13,363 nucleotides of DNA, taken from contig CANFNE010000037.1 in assembly GCA_947448105.1 (NCBI GenBank), forward strand, positions 1 through 13,363, read 5' to 3'. This DNA is from Burkholderiales bacterium. GTDB taxonomy: Bacteria; Pseudomonadota; Gammaproteobacteria; Burkholderiales; Burkholderiaceae_C. Each line of letters starts with the position of its first letter. Position 1 is the first letter of the stretch. The position numbers were made by a program, and so were the translations under genes. Below the pieces are notes generated by a model. That model was not told the DNA's origin and made no database searches. It worked only from the letters and a program-made list of their open reading frames with translations. Of this stretch, positions 5,052-13,363 are shown one piece after another.

Positions 5052-6061
5052 GCCGAAGCTGCGCTAGCGCCAGGCGCCACCACGGACGCCACTTCTTGCG
5101 CAATCGCGCCAAACAGGCTGTGGCCGTCGCGGCCTTTCACGTCCATTTCCACCGTGTCACCCACACGCAGGTAGCTGGTGGTGGTTTGGCCGCTTTGCAG
5201 CAGTTCCATGGCGCGTTTTTCGGCAATGCAGTGGTAGCCCTTGGGCCAGTCGGGCAGGTCTTGGGCGCTCTTTTTGCCCTCACGCACACGCGCCGGGCTG
5301 CTCACCGTGCCGCTGCCCACCAGCGTACCTGCGCGCAGGGACCGGTGCTGCGCCAGTTGCGCAATCAGCTGGCCAAAATGCAGCGTCATGTCGGGGCCCG
5401 CGTCGCACAAGCCCACTTTGCGGCCGTTCCAGCTGGTTTGCAGCGATAGGTTCACCCGCCCCTTGCGCCAGGCCTCGCCCAGCTCGTCGGGCGTGACGGC
5501 CACCGGGGCAAAGGCCGTGCCCGCATCCGCATTGTTGTGTGCGCGCAGATGAAAGCTGTTGGCCAGCAGCAGCAAGCGCACGCCGTCCAGGGCACGCTCA
5601 GGCGTGCAGCCCGTGGGAATGTCGCTGGTGGCCACGGCCAGTTCGGCAGAAAAGTCCAGCTCCCATGCCTCGTTGGCGCAGACCAGGGGCGCTTGTGCGC
5701 CCAACAAAGCGTCGCTGCTGGCCTGCACCAGGCCGGTGGCTTGGGGGACGGACGGGTCCACGGCTTGCGCCTGTTGCAGCAGTTCGGCATGGCTGCCAAA
5801 GCCGCCGCCATGCGCCCACTGGTAAGCGCGCGGCAGCGGCGCCAAACACTGCGCCGGGTTAAAGGCAAACGTGTTGCGCGCCCTTCCGGCGTTGAGCTGG
5901 TCTGACAGGTCTTGCAACTGGGGACTGAGGTAGTTCCAGTCGTCGAGCACCTGCTGCAACCGGTTGGCAATGTGCGACGGATACACCGCTTGGCCCAGGT
6001 CACGGGAAACAACAACCAGCTGCCCGTCGCGGGAGCCGTCTTGGTAGCTTGCAAATTTCAT
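5048..6061 (-). CDS. Fumarylacetoacetate hydrolase (FAH) family protein
   Basis: This 337-residue protein has FAH-family features: the acidic metal-binding motif in WELDFSAELAVATSDI (133-148; E134, D136 and E140 as likely ligands), LSLQTSWNGRKVG (205-217), MTLHFGQLIAQLA (225-237), AGTLVGSGTVS (244-254) and GDTVEMDV (301-308). The family cleaves carbon-carbon bonds of acylpyruvates or decarboxylates oxo-acids, often at the end of aromatic degradation. It is of the same length class as true FAH-like hydrolases, but no tyrosine-pathway neighbours are present, so the substrate is open. The start at 6061 has no strong Shine-Dalgarno sequence. The stop TAA (5048-5050) overlaps the TAG of the convergent fusion gene (5049-5051). 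A 56-base gap with a small GC-rich inverted repeat (6082-6094) separates it from the upstream toxin gene. Confidence 0.93.
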   Translation of the reverse strand: MKFASYQDGSRDGQLVVVSRDLGQAVYPSHIANRLQQVLDDWNYLSPQLQDLSDQLNAGRARNTFAFNPAQCLAPLPRAYQWAHGGGFGSHAELLQQAQAVDPSVPQATGLVQASSDALLGAQAPLVCANEAWELDFSAELAVATSDIPTGCTPERALDGVRLLLLANSFHLRAHNNADAGTAFAPVAVTPDELGEAWRKGRVNLSLQTSWNGRKVGLCDAGPDMTLHFGQLIAQLAQHRSLRAGTLVGSGTVSSPARVREGKKSAQDLPDWPKGYHCIAEKRAMELLQSGQTTTSYLRVGDTVEMDVKGRDGHSLFGAIAQEVASVVAPGASAASA

Positions 6062-6117
6062 GGGGGGATTTTCGCTTGGAAAGCGCGCGGCGCTCTGGCC
6101 TAGCTATGCAAGCGACA

Positions 6118-6417
6118 TTATTGGCCGATGCGCCCTGCCCAATAGACTGGACGGCGCCGCTGGTGGGCGACGGCCAAGACGACGACTTGCGTTGCGTGGA
6201 CGCGGTAAATGACATAAAAAGGGAAGCGCTTGAGCGCGATCTTATGGATGTTGGGTGGCGCGACCAAAGGAAACCGATCCGGTGCCGCCCAGACGCGGGC
6301 TATCGCAGCGTCGAACTCCGAAAGGTAATCCGCCCCAAGTCCTGCAACGTGGCTTTCATAGAAGGCCACGTGGTCTAAGTGCTCTGCAATGGCGGCACGG
6401 TGGAATCCGTAGTTCAT
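6118..6417 (-). CDS. Type II toxin, RelE/ParE family
   Basis: This 99-residue protein has the ParE/RelE layout: an N-terminal strand and two helices (FHRAAIAEHLDHVAFYESH, 5-23, then LGADYLSEFDAAIARVWAAP), a beta region (IHKIALKRFPFYVIYRV, 57-73) and the C-terminal LAVAHQRRRPVYW (81-93) typical of ParE-like toxins. RelE-type members cut mRNA at the ribosome and ParE-type poison gyrase; the C-terminal HxRRRPxYW style favours the ParE-like branch, but activity cannot be decided from sequence. ATG 6417 is chosen because MNYGFHRAAI aligns with family starts. A TTG at 6441 would overlap the antitoxin stop. The antitoxin gene ends 20 bases upstream, the usual antitoxin-first order. Confidence 0.88.
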   Translation of the reverse strand: MNYGFHRAAIAEHLDHVAFYESHVAGLGADYLSEFDAAIARVWAAPDRFPLVAPPNIHKIALKRFPFYVIYRVHATQVVVLAVAHQRRRPVYWAGRIGQ

Positions 6418-6437
6418 CGCACCACGCACTGACAGAA

Positions 6438-6662
6438 TCAACGCAATAGAGCGCTGGCTGCGTGAGCAACCTCATGGGACGGCACCACATCGGCTGCGCC
6501 GCTGTCGATTTCAGCAGAGCGGCGCTGCGCTTCTGCATTCCAAGCCATTGCAATCTGGTCTTGCGGCTGCTCTTCGAGGCTGAGCAATAGTTTGTGCGCC
6601 AAGTCTGCCCTTTGTTGCGCAGGCAAATCCAGGGCGGTTTGTTCAAACATTTCGGTGTTCAT
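6438..6662 (-). CDS. Antitoxin, addiction-module component family (PF09720-like)
   Basis: This 74-residue acidic protein matches the short addiction-module antitoxin pattern: LPAQQRADLAHKLLLSLEEQ (13-32), AWNAEAQRRSAEIDSG (40-55) and a C-terminal tail VPSHEVAHAASALLR that would wrap the toxin. It should neutralise the ParE/RelE-like toxin encoded just downstream. ATG 6662 is fixed by AAGGA six bases upstream (6669-6673); an upstream in-frame start at 6719 would add an unrelated basic stretch. The gene begins 72 bases after the end of glnE on the same strand. Members of this family lack an obvious classical DNA-binding domain, so autoregulation is less certain than for MazE or RelB types. Confidence 0.87.
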   Translation of the reverse strand: MNTEMFEQTALDLPAQQRADLAHKLLLSLEEQPQDQIAMAWNAEAQRRSAEIDSGAADVVPSHEVAHAASALLR

Positions 6663-6668
6663 GAAAAG

Positions 6669-6673
6669 TCCTT
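6669..6673 (-). promoter_or_regulatory. Ribosome binding site of the antitoxin gene
   Basis: AAGGA on the minus strand, six bases before ATG 6662. It is the best Shine-Dalgarno match in the window and decides the start of the antitoxin. Confidence 0.7.
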
Positions 6674-6717
6674 TTGCGTCAGCCGGGAATTTTGTGCGAG
6701 TCCTGTTGGCAAGGCCC

Positions 6718-6733
6718 ATGCGTTGGTGCGCAT
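6718..6733. repeat. Inverted repeat between glnE and the toxin-antitoxin genes
   Basis: ATGCG-TTGGTG-CGCAT, 5-bp arms with a 6-base spacer, lies just after the glnE stop and upstream of the antitoxin. It could be an operator for the toxin-antitoxin pair, but the arms are short and no convincing promoter boxes flank it. Confidence 0.25.
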
Positions 6734-6734
6734 A

Positions 6735-9476
6735 TTAGCCCGGCGCCCCAAACACCGCCCCCCACAGCGCCAGCCCCGCCGCGCGCTCAGACGCTACGGC
6801 GTCCAGCGCCAATTCGGTGGGCGCCTCGTCCAGCCGGGCGCGGTGCTGAATCTGGCGCAGGCTGCGGTAGGCCTGCGCGGCGTCAGCACCGATGGGTGCG
6901 GGCAGCAGGCCGCTGTCTTGGGCGCGCTGCAGCAGGGCGATATTGCCCAGGTTGGCGCGCAGCCCGGGGTGGCTTTGGCCGTGGGCCAGCACCAAAAACT
7001 GCACCGCAAACTCAATGTCCACCATGCCGCCGGGGCTGTGTTTGACGTCAAACAGGCCGGGCTTGTCGCGGTGGGCGGCGCCCACTTTGGCGCGCATGGC
7101 GGCAATTTCGTCGTGCAAGGCGGCGCTGTCGCGCGGGCTGGCAATCACCGCGTCGCGCACGGCATCAAAGCGGGCTTGCAAGTCGGTGCTTCCCAGCACG
7201 CAGCGGGCGCGGGTGATGGCTTGGTGCTCCCAGGTCCAGGCAGTGTTGGAGCCGCGTTGCTCTTGGTAGTTGGCGTAGGCGCTAAAGGGCGTGACCAACA
7301 TGCCGGCGTTGCCGTTGGGGCGCAGCGCGGTGTCGATCTCGTAGAGGTCGCCCTCGCTGGTTTTTACCGTGAGCCAGTTGATGAGTTTGCGCACCAGAGC
7401 GCCGTAGATTTCGCCGGCGCGTTCATCGGCGTCGTCGTAGACAAACACGATGTCGAGGTCGCTGCCGTAGCCCAGCTCTTTGCCGCCAAGCTTGCCGTAG
7501 GCAATGATGGCCAGTTGGGGGATGTCGCGGTGCCGGGTTTTGAGGCGCGCCCAGCACCAGGCGGTGGTAATTCGCAACATGGCTTCGGCCAGAGCGCTCA
7601 GGTCGTCGGCCACCTGTTCGACCGTGAGCTGGCCCTCCACGTCGCGCGCCAGGGTGCGAAACACTTCGGCGTGGTGGGCGCGGCGCAGCAGGTTGAGCAG
7701 GGTCTCGTCGTCGTCTTCACCGCTGGCGGCAAGCGCGCTCAGGCGGTGGGCGATTTCGGCCTCCAAGGTGGCGGCGTCAAAGCGCTCGGTCAGCATGGCG
7801 CTGCTGGCGAGTTCGTCGATCACGCCGGGGTGGGTTTGCAGGTAGCGTGCGGGCCAGCGCGCCGCGCCCAGCATGCGCAACAGGCGCTCATGCACCAGCG
7901 GACGCTCGTCGAGCAGGGACAAATAACTCTCGCGGCGCAGCAGCGTTTCCATCCAGTCGAGCAGGCGCACGCCAGCCAGCTCCGTGGCGCGGCCCTGCTC
8001 CACCCATTGGGCGGTGCGCTGCACCAACTTGAACAAGCGCGCACGCGATTCGTCGCGCAGCGCCTGCACGCGCGCATGGGTGCGCCAGTGCGCCAGCCGC
8101 TCTTGGAGCGCGCCGTGCAACAGCGCCAGCGTGGCGTCCAGGTCGAGGGTGGGACTGACTGTCGCAGCCGAGGCGCTGCCTTTGCCGCTTCCATGGCCCT
8201 TGCATCCGTTGCAGCTGGGTGCCGGGCCGCCCAAGAGGGCGTCAAACTCGTGCGCCACCAGTTCGCGGTGGGCGTCGAGCTGGGTCAAAAACGCGCTGGT
8301 GTTGGGCAGGCCCAGGGTCTGGGCGATCCAGGCCAAATCGCCATCATCGGTGGGCAGCACATGGGTTTGCTGGTCGTCGAGGTACTGGATGCGGTGTTCC
8401 ACCTGGCGCAAAAAAACATAGGCCGCGCTCAGGGCGGCGGCGGTTGCCTGCGGCATCAGCCCGGCCTTGGCCAGGCGCGCCAGGGCGCTCACCGTGGGGC
8501 GGGTGCGCAGCTCCGGAAACTGGCCGCCGCGCACCACCTGCAGCAGCTGCACCGTGAATTCAATCTCGCGGATGCCCCCGCGCGAGAGCTTGACGTCGTT
8601 GTTGCGCTCGGGTCGCCCGGCGCTGCGCTTGGAGGCGTGGTCGCGGATCTGGCGGTGCAGCACACGCAGTGCGTCAAACACTCCGTAGTCCAGGTAGCGT
8701 CTAAACACAAAAGGCATCACGATGGCGCGCAACTGCAAGGTCAGCGGCCACTGCGCGCTGCCCGCAGGCGCCACCACGCGGCTTTTGAGCCAGGCAAAAC
8801 GCTCCCACTCGCGGCCCTGCGACTGCAAATATTCCTCGAGCGCGCCCAGCGACAGGGCCGGCGGCCCCGAGTTGCCGTTGGGCCGCAGTGCCAAATCGAG
8901 CCGGAACACAAAGCCGTGTTCTGAGACTTCACCCACCAGCGCATAAACCGCGCGCACCCATTTGCCAAAAAACTCCTGGTTGGAAATGCGCCCGCGCCCG
9001 TTGGTCAGCCCGGCGGTGTCGCCGTCCTGGTCATAGATATAGATCAGGTCGATGTCGCTAGAGACATTGAGCTCCCGGGCGCCTAGCTTGCCCATGCCCA
9101 CCACGCACAGCTTGCAGCGTTCGCCGTTGGGCTTAAGGGGCGCACCGTGAACGGCTTCGAGGTCGGCGCTGGCTTGTTCAGCGGCTACGCACAGGGCAAA
9201 TTCGGCCAGATCGGTCATCACGCCCGTGACCTGCGTCAAGGCCAGGCCGTTTTCACAATCAAGCACCAAGAGGCGCTCTACCACCCACTGGCGCGTCATG
9301 CGCAAGGCGGCTGCGACCGTCTCGCCTTGGGCGCGCAGGGTGGCAAACAGCTGCTCTTGCACGGCCCGCACCGGCACACCGCAGGGGAGCGCTTCCATGG
9401 CATCGCCATAGCGGCGGCGGATTCGCTGTGCAAAGCGGGAATGCGCAGACCCAGAGGCGGGGTGGTTGGGGGTCAT
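6735..9476 (-). CDS. glnE: Bifunctional glutamine synthetase adenylyltransferase/adenylyl-removing enzyme GlnE
   Basis: This complete 913-residue protein has two nucleotidyltransferase domains. The N-terminal adenylyl-removing domain carries GMGKLGARELNVSSDIDLIY (127-146) and FRLDLALRPNGNSG. The C-terminal adenylyltransferase domain carries YGKLGGKELGYGSDLDIVFV (about 659-678) and YEIDTALRPNGNAG. The SDxDL and SDLDI acidic pairs are the catalytic metal ligands. GlnE adds or removes AMP on a tyrosine of glutamine synthetase in response to PII and glutamine, so it tunes nitrogen assimilation in the cytoplasm. A low-complexity interdomain linker near 416-440 contains CNGC (422-425). ATG 9476 is supported by GGAG at 9481-9484. 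The gene is divergent from yhdP with 25 bases between starts, a neighbourhood I recall as common in Burkholderiales. Confidence 0.97.
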   Translation of the reverse strand: MTPNHPASGSAHSRFAQRIRRRYGDAMEALPCGVPVRAVQEQLFATLRAQGETVAAALRMTRQWVVERLLVLDCENGLALTQVTGVMTDLAEFALCVAAEQASADLEAVHGAPLKPNGERCKLCVVGMGKLGARELNVSSDIDLIYIYDQDGDTAGLTNGRGRISNQEFFGKWVRAVYALVGEVSEHGFVFRLDLALRPNGNSGPPALSLGALEEYLQSQGREWERFAWLKSRVVAPAGSAQWPLTLQLRAIVMPFVFRRYLDYGVFDALRVLHRQIRDHASKRSAGRPERNNDVKLSRGGIREIEFTVQLLQVVRGGQFPELRTRPTVSALARLAKAGLMPQATAAALSAAYVFLRQVEHRIQYLDDQQTHVLPTDDGDLAWIAQTLGLPNTSAFLTQLDAHRELVAHEFDALLGGPAPSCNGCKGHGSGKGSASAATVSPTLDLDATLALLHGALQERLAHWRTHARVQALRDESRARLFKLVQRTAQWVEQGRATELAGVRLLDWMETLLRRESYLSLLDERPLVHERLLRMLGAARWPARYLQTHPGVIDELASSAMLTERFDAATLEAEIAHRLSALAASGEDDDETLLNLLRRAHHAEVFRTLARDVEGQLTVEQVADDLSALAEAMLRITTAWCWARLKTRHRDIPQLAIIAYGKLGGKELGYGSDLDIVFVYDDADERAGEIYGALVRKLINWLTVKTSEGDLYEIDTALRPNGNAGMLVTPFSAYANYQEQRGSNTAWTWEHQAITRARCVLGSTDLQARFDAVRDAVIASPRDSAALHDEIAAMRAKVGAAHRDKPGLFDVKHSPGGMVDIEFAVQFLVLAHGQSHPGLRANLGNIALLQRAQDSGLLPAPIGADAAQAYRSLRQIQHRARLDEAPTELALDAVASERAAGLALWGAVFGAPG

Positions 9477-9501
9477 AATTCTCCGGTAAAACAACAATCC
9501 A
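9477..9501. promoter_or_regulatory. 25-base divergent gap between glnE and yhdP
   Basis: It contains the glnE Shine-Dalgarno sequence (GGAG, 9481-9484 on the minus strand) and little else. On the plus strand CATAAT (9474-9479) overlaps the glnE start codon and is a possible -10 for yhdP, but no matching -35 is seen 16-18 bases upstream. The promoters probably lie inside the opposing genes. Confidence 0.3.
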
Positions 9502-12500
9502 ATGACTGACACGTTTCCTGCCCCTTCCCGCCTGCTGTCGGCCAGTGCTTCCCTGGCCAAATGGGCGCTCCGGTTGGTGGCGGGGGGGTGGCTCGTGCTG
9601 GTGCTGCTGTGGGTGGCTTTGCACTTTGTCATTGTGCCGCGAATCGACGCTTTGCGCCCTTGGCTCGAAGACCAGGCCACGCGCACCGTGGGCGCGGTGG
9701 TGCGCATCGGCAGCATCAACGCACAGTCCAATGGCCTGATTCCTTCGGTCGAACTGCGTGGCGTGCAATTGCTTGACGCCCAGGGCCAGGTGGCGTTGGA
9801 GCTCTCCAGTGTGATTGCGGCCGTGTCGCCGCGCTCGCTCCTGGCCGGCGGCCTGGAGCAGCTCTATATCGACAGCCCGGTGCTCGATGTGCGGCGCAGC
9901 GCCGACGGCGTGGTGTGGGTGGCTGGCTTTGCCCTGCCCCAGACCGACAGTGGCGACAGCGCAGGCGCCGATTGGTTGTTCAGCCAGCCTGAGATCGCTA
10001 TTCGCCACGGCACGCTGCGCTGGACCGACGCGCTGCGTGATGCCCCACCACTGGCGTTGTCACAGGTGGATCTGGTGCTGCGCAACCGCCATTTCACCCA
10101 TTCCCTGCGCATCAATGCCGACCCGCCCGCGCACTGGGGCGAGCGCCTGAGTCTGCAAGGCGTGTTTACCCAGCCGCTGCTGGCCCTGCATGCCGGACGC
10201 TGGCAAGACTGGCAAGGCCAGTGGTACACCGCTTTTAACCGGCTGGACTGGGCGCAGCTGCGCCCCTACCTGGACGTGGGCGTGGACATCAGCGAAGGGC
10301 GTGGCAGCCTGCGCGCCTGGGTAGATGTCAAGCGTGCGGTGCTCACGGGTGGCACGGCCGACGTGCTGCTTGACGATGTGCACCTGGGCCAGGGCGCGCA
10401 GCAGCAGGTGTTGCGCAGCGCCTCGGGCCGCCTGGCGGTCAAGGACCTGGGTGGCGGACACGAATACAGCACCGAAGGCCTGCAGTTCGAAACTGCCGAA
10501 GGCATCCGTTGGCCCGGGGGCAACGCGCGCTTGGCCTTGTGGCAGGGCGCCGACCAGGGCAAGGCCAAGGGTGCCAAGCCCGCGCGCGGCGAATTCAGCG
10601 CCGACCGGCTCGATGTGGCGGTGCTGGGCCAGCTGGCGCAGCGCCTGCCCATTGACGCGGCCTTGCGAACGGCGCTGCAGTCGTACAGGCCGTCGGGTGT
10701 GGTGCAAACCGTGCAGGGCGGCTGGACCGGGCCGTTGGTGGCGCCCACCAGCTACGCCATCAAAGGCCGGGTGACCCAGGCGGCGCTGGCAGCGCAGCCC
10801 GGGGCCAGCCCTGGTTTTTCGGGCCTGGACCTGGAGCTTGAGCTGAGCCAAAGCGGTGGCAAAGCCCACCTCAATATGGCCAACGCCAGCGTGGACTTGC
10901 CCGGCTGGTTTGCCGAACCGGTGCTGCCCTTGGCGCAACTGTCGGCCGACGTGCAATGGAAACAAGACGGTGCGCGCCTGAATGCCACCGTGAGCAACCT
11001 GCGCTTTGCCAATGCCGACGCGCAGGGTGAAGTGCAGCTACTCAAATGGGCCAACCATGACGCCAGTGGCGCAGTGCAAAGTGGCCCTGGCATGTTGGAG
11101 TTGCAGGCCAGCCTGAGCCGCGCCGAACTCGCGCGCGTGTACCGCTACCTGCCGCTGACCCTGAGCCAGGACGTTCGGGACTACCTGCGCGACGCGGTGC
11201 GCGGAGGGACCGCCAGCGGCGCCAAAGTGGCGCTCAAGGGCGATTTGCGCCAGTTTCCGTTTTCCCAGCCCAAGCAAGGTGAGTTTCGGGTGTCTGCCAA
11301 TTTGGCCAATGGCAACTACGCCTATGTGCCGCCGAGTTTGATGCCCAAAGGCCGCAAACCCTGGCCGGCTTTTACCCAACTCAATGGCGAACTGCTGCTC
11401 GACCGCGCCACGCTCTCCCTCAAGAACGTGCGCGCGCTGTGGGGCGCGGGCGCGGGCCAGGCCGGCGTGCCGGTGGAGCGCACCGAGGCCCAGATCAGCA
11501 ATTTGTATGGCGCAGCCACCGTGGCCGTCAACGCCCAGGGCCGGGGCCCGCTGGCCGACGCGCTGGCGGTGGTCAATGGCTCGGCCATCGACGACGTGCT
11601 CGACCACGCCCTGCGCCGCGCTACGGCCAACGGCGCCGCCGACTACAAGGCCAAACTGGACTTTCCCTTGGCCGATACCGCGCGCCTGGCCTTGAACGGG
11701 AGTATCAATTTGCTCGGCAACGACGTGCAGGTGCTGCCCGGCACGCCGCGCTTGGCGCGTGCGCGCGGGCTGGTCACGTACACGGAAAGCGGCTTTGGCA
11801 TCAATGGGGTGGTGGGCCAGGCGCTGGGCGGTGATGTGCGGGTGGACGGCACACTGACCGGTTTTGGTGACGCTTCGGCGGCTCCGGTGTCACCCTTGCC
11901 GTCCACAAGTCCAGTTGCCAAAGCAGTGCCTGGCGTGTTGCGCCTGCAAGGCACCGCCAGCGCCGAGGGCTTGCGCCAGGCCAGCGAGCTCGGCACCGTG
12001 GCTACGTCGCTGGCGCGTTATGCCAGTGGGGCGGCCAGTTACCAGGCCACCATGGTGCTGCGCGCTGGTGTGCCCGAGATCGTGGTGAGCTCCAGCCTGA
12101 GCGGCATGGGGCTTGCCCTGCCCCCACCGTTTACCAAGACCCCCGACGTGGCCCTGCCGGTGCGCCTGGAGCTCGGCGCCGCACGCGCCAGCGGCAGCAA
12201 CGGGGCGGCCGGCGCCGTACTGCCCGGCCAAAGCCTGATGCGCCTGGACTGGGGCCGCCTGGCCAGTCTGGCGCTGGTCACGGGCGGCACGGGCGAATCT
12301 GGCGTGGGGCCGCGTGTGCTGCGCGGGGCCGTGGTGGTGGGCACGGGTGCAGGTGAACCCCTGGTGCTGCCCGAGCGCGGCATCTCGGCCAGTCTGGCGC
12401 TCGATGCATTGGACGTGGACGACTGGACCACCTGGCTCGACGGCTTTGGCGCGCCAGCAAGCGGCAGCAAAAAGGCCGACGCACCCAGTCTGTCGCTGGG

Positions 12501-13363
12501 AGCGGATTACCTGCCCAGCACGGTAAACCTGCGCGTGCGCGAGCTGGGCTGGGGCAGCCATACCTTGCACAAGGTAGCCGTGAATGGCACGCGGGTGGGG
12601 CGCTTGTGGCGGGCGCAGGTGGACGCCACCGAGTTCAGTGGCCAGATGGAATACCGCCAGGCCAGCGTGCCCGACCTGGCCGCTGACAGTGCCAACATCG
12701 GACGCCTGTACGCCCGCCTGTCGCGCCTGACCCTGGGCTCTAGCGAGGCGCAGGATGTGGAAAACCTGCTGGACGAGCAGCCGTCAAGCATTCCCGCGCT
12801 TGATGTGGTGGTGGACGACTTTGAACTCATGGGCAAGAAGCTGGGCCGCCTGGAAGTGGAGGCGATGAACCAGACCTCGCTGGTGCAACGCGAGCCTCTG
12901 CGCGAATGGCGCCTCAAGCGCCTGAACCTCAGCATGCCTGCGGCCACGCTGAGCGCCAGTGGCGCCTGGCGCCTGCAACCCGGCACACCAACGGCCAGCA
13001 GCATGGGCGTGCCTGGCGCTGCCGCCAAAACCAGCGCCAAAGACCGGCGCCGCACGTCGCTGGACTTTCGGCTCGACATCAACGACTCGGGCGACCTGCT
13101 GGCGCGCTTTGGCATGAAAGAGGTGATCCGCCAGGGCAAAGGCAAGATCGAGGGCCAGATCGAATGGCAAGGCTCGCCCATCAGCCTGGACTACCCCAGC
13201 CTGGGCGGCAGCTTCAACGTCAACCTGGAAAAAGGCGAATTCCTCAAAGCCGACCCCGGCATCGCCAAGCTGCTCGGGGTGCTCAGTTTGCAAAGCCTGC
13301 CCCGGCGCCTGATGCTCGATTTTCGGGACGTGTTTGCCGAAGGCTTTCCTTTTGACTTTGTGC
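9502..13363 (+). CDS. yhdP: YhdP family AsmA-like envelope protein (3' end outside window)
   Basis: An uninterrupted frame of 1287 residues runs off the right edge. A short cytoplasmic N-terminus is followed by one membrane anchor (about 22-45, WALRLVAGGWLVLVLLWVAL) and then a very long periplasmic region rich in beta-strand. Family landmarks include LRPWLEDQATRTVGAVVRIG (51-70), the DUF3971-type middle (YRYLPLTLSQDVRDYLRDAV, about 548-567) and a C-terminal AsmA-like part ending LPRRLMLDFRDVFAEGFPFD. In E. coli, YhdP with TamB and YdbH bridges the periplasm and supports phospholipid transport to the outer membrane; the same role is inferred here. The E. coli protein is about 1270 residues, so only the last part is probably missing. 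ATG 9502 has no clear Shine-Dalgarno sequence. Confidence 0.95.
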   Translation, partial: MTDTFPAPSRLLSASASLAKWALRLVAGGWLVLVLLWVALHFVIVPRIDALRPWLEDQATRTVGAVVRIGSINAQSNGLIPSVELRGVQLLDAQGQVALELSSVIAAVSPRSLLAGGLEQLYIDSPVLDVRRSADGVVWVAGFALPQTDSGDSAGADWLFSQPEIAIRHGTLRWTDALRDAPPLALSQVDLVLRNRHFTHSLRINADPPAHWGERLSLQGVFTQPLLALHAGRWQDWQGQWYTAFNRLDWAQLRPYLDVGVDISEGRGSLRAWVDVKRAVLTGGTADVLLDDVHLGQGAQQQVLRSASGRLAVKDLGGGHEYSTEGLQFETAEGIRWPGGNARLALWQGADQGKAKGAKPARGEFSADRLDVAVLGQLAQRLPIDAALRTALQSYRPSGVVQTVQGGWTGPLVAPTSYAIKGRVTQAALAAQPGASPGFSGLDLELELSQSGGKAHLNMANASVDLPGWFAEPVLPLAQLSADVQWKQDGARLNATVSNLRFANADAQGEVQLLKWANHDASGAVQSGPGMLELQASLSRAELARVYRYLPLTLSQDVRDYLRDAVRGGTASGAKVALKGDLRQFPFSQPKQGEFRVSANLANGNYAYVPPSLMPKGRKPWPAFTQLNGELLLDRATLSLKNVRALWGAGAGQAGVPVERTEAQISNLYGAATVAVNAQGRGPLADALAVVNGSAIDDVLDHALRRATANGAADYKAKLDFPLADTARLALNGSINLLGNDVQVLPGTPRLARARGLVTYTESGFGINGVVGQALGGDVRVDGTLTGFGDASAAPVSPLPSTSPVAKAVPGVLRLQGTASAEGLRQASELGTVATSLARYASGAASYQATMVLRAGVPEIVVSSSLSGMGLALPPPFTKTPDVALPVRLELGAARASGSNGAAGAVLPGQSLMRLDWGRLASLALVTGGTGESGVGPRVLRGAVVVGTGAGEPLVLPERGISASLALDALDVDDWTTWLDGFGAPASGSKKADAPSLSLGADYLPSTVNLRVRELGWGSHTLHKVAVNGTRVGRLWRAQVDATEFSGQMEYRQASVPDLAADSANIGRLYARLSRLTLGSSEAQDVENLLDEQPSSIPALDVVVDDFELMGKKLGRLEVEAMNQTSLVQREPLREWRLKRLNLSMPAATLSASGAWRLQPGTPTASSMGVPGAAAKTSAKDRRRTSLDFRLDINDSGDLLARFGMKEVIRQGKGKIEGQIEWQGSPISLDYPSLGGSFNVNLEKGEFLKADPGIAKLLGVLSLQSLPRRLMLDFRDVFAEGFPFDFV

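Noticed and set aside
6594..8924. 776-codon plus-strand open frame opposite glnE
   Set aside because: Fully antisense to glnE; its Gln/Ala/Gly/His-rich translation is a mirror of glnE codons with no domain of its own.

Overview
The window is high-GC DNA, densely packed, with most intergenic gaps under 100 bases and none over about 180. Gene content and protein style (a glnE/yhdP divergent pair, a beta-proteobacterial PCu(A)C/YcnI copper cluster, Ala- and Gln-rich proteins) point to Betaproteobacteria, order Burkholderiales, probably Comamonadaceae. The taxonomic call is inference; there is no rRNA here.

Region 1 (1-2596, all minus strand) is a copper operon read right to left: a DUF2946/CruR-type small protein (2231-2596), a YcnI/DUF1775 periplasmic copper-binding protein (1506-2051), a PCu(A)C copper chaperone (965-1462), a second DUF2946/CruR-type protein (445-903), and the start of a TonB-dependent receptor that leaves the window at base 1. 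In Bordetella pertussis, CruR (DUF2946) is a copper-sensing upstream ORF. Its nascent chain senses copper through a CxxC motif, and release of arrest at a C-terminal RAPP motif lets Rho stop transcription of the downstream TonB receptor gene. Both copies here keep a CxxC and end in R-G-P-P-x-Q-A-stop, and each is followed by a strong hairpin. The most interesting reading is a two-stage copper attenuator: one CruR gates ycnI and the chaperone, the second separately gates the outer-membrane receptor.

Region 2 (2638-5051, plus strand) holds a VOC-family protein translationally coupled to a MarC-family membrane protein, then an unusual 436-residue tandem fusion of two DsbA/HCCA-isomerase-like thioredoxin folds. 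The fusion meets a fumarylacetoacetate hydrolase family gene (5048-6061, minus) tail to tail, with the two stop codons overlapping.

Region 3 (6118-6662, minus) is a small type II toxin-antitoxin pair (PF09720-like antitoxin, RelE/ParE-like toxin) between the FAH gene and glnE. Region 4 is complete glnE (6735-9476, minus), the bifunctional glutamine synthetase adenylyltransferase/adenylyl-removing enzyme. It is divergent, across only 25 bases, from a long yhdP gene (9502 to beyond the right edge, plus), an AsmA-like inner-membrane-anchored envelope protein. No rRNA, tRNA, CRISPR array, insertion sequence or replication origin was seen.
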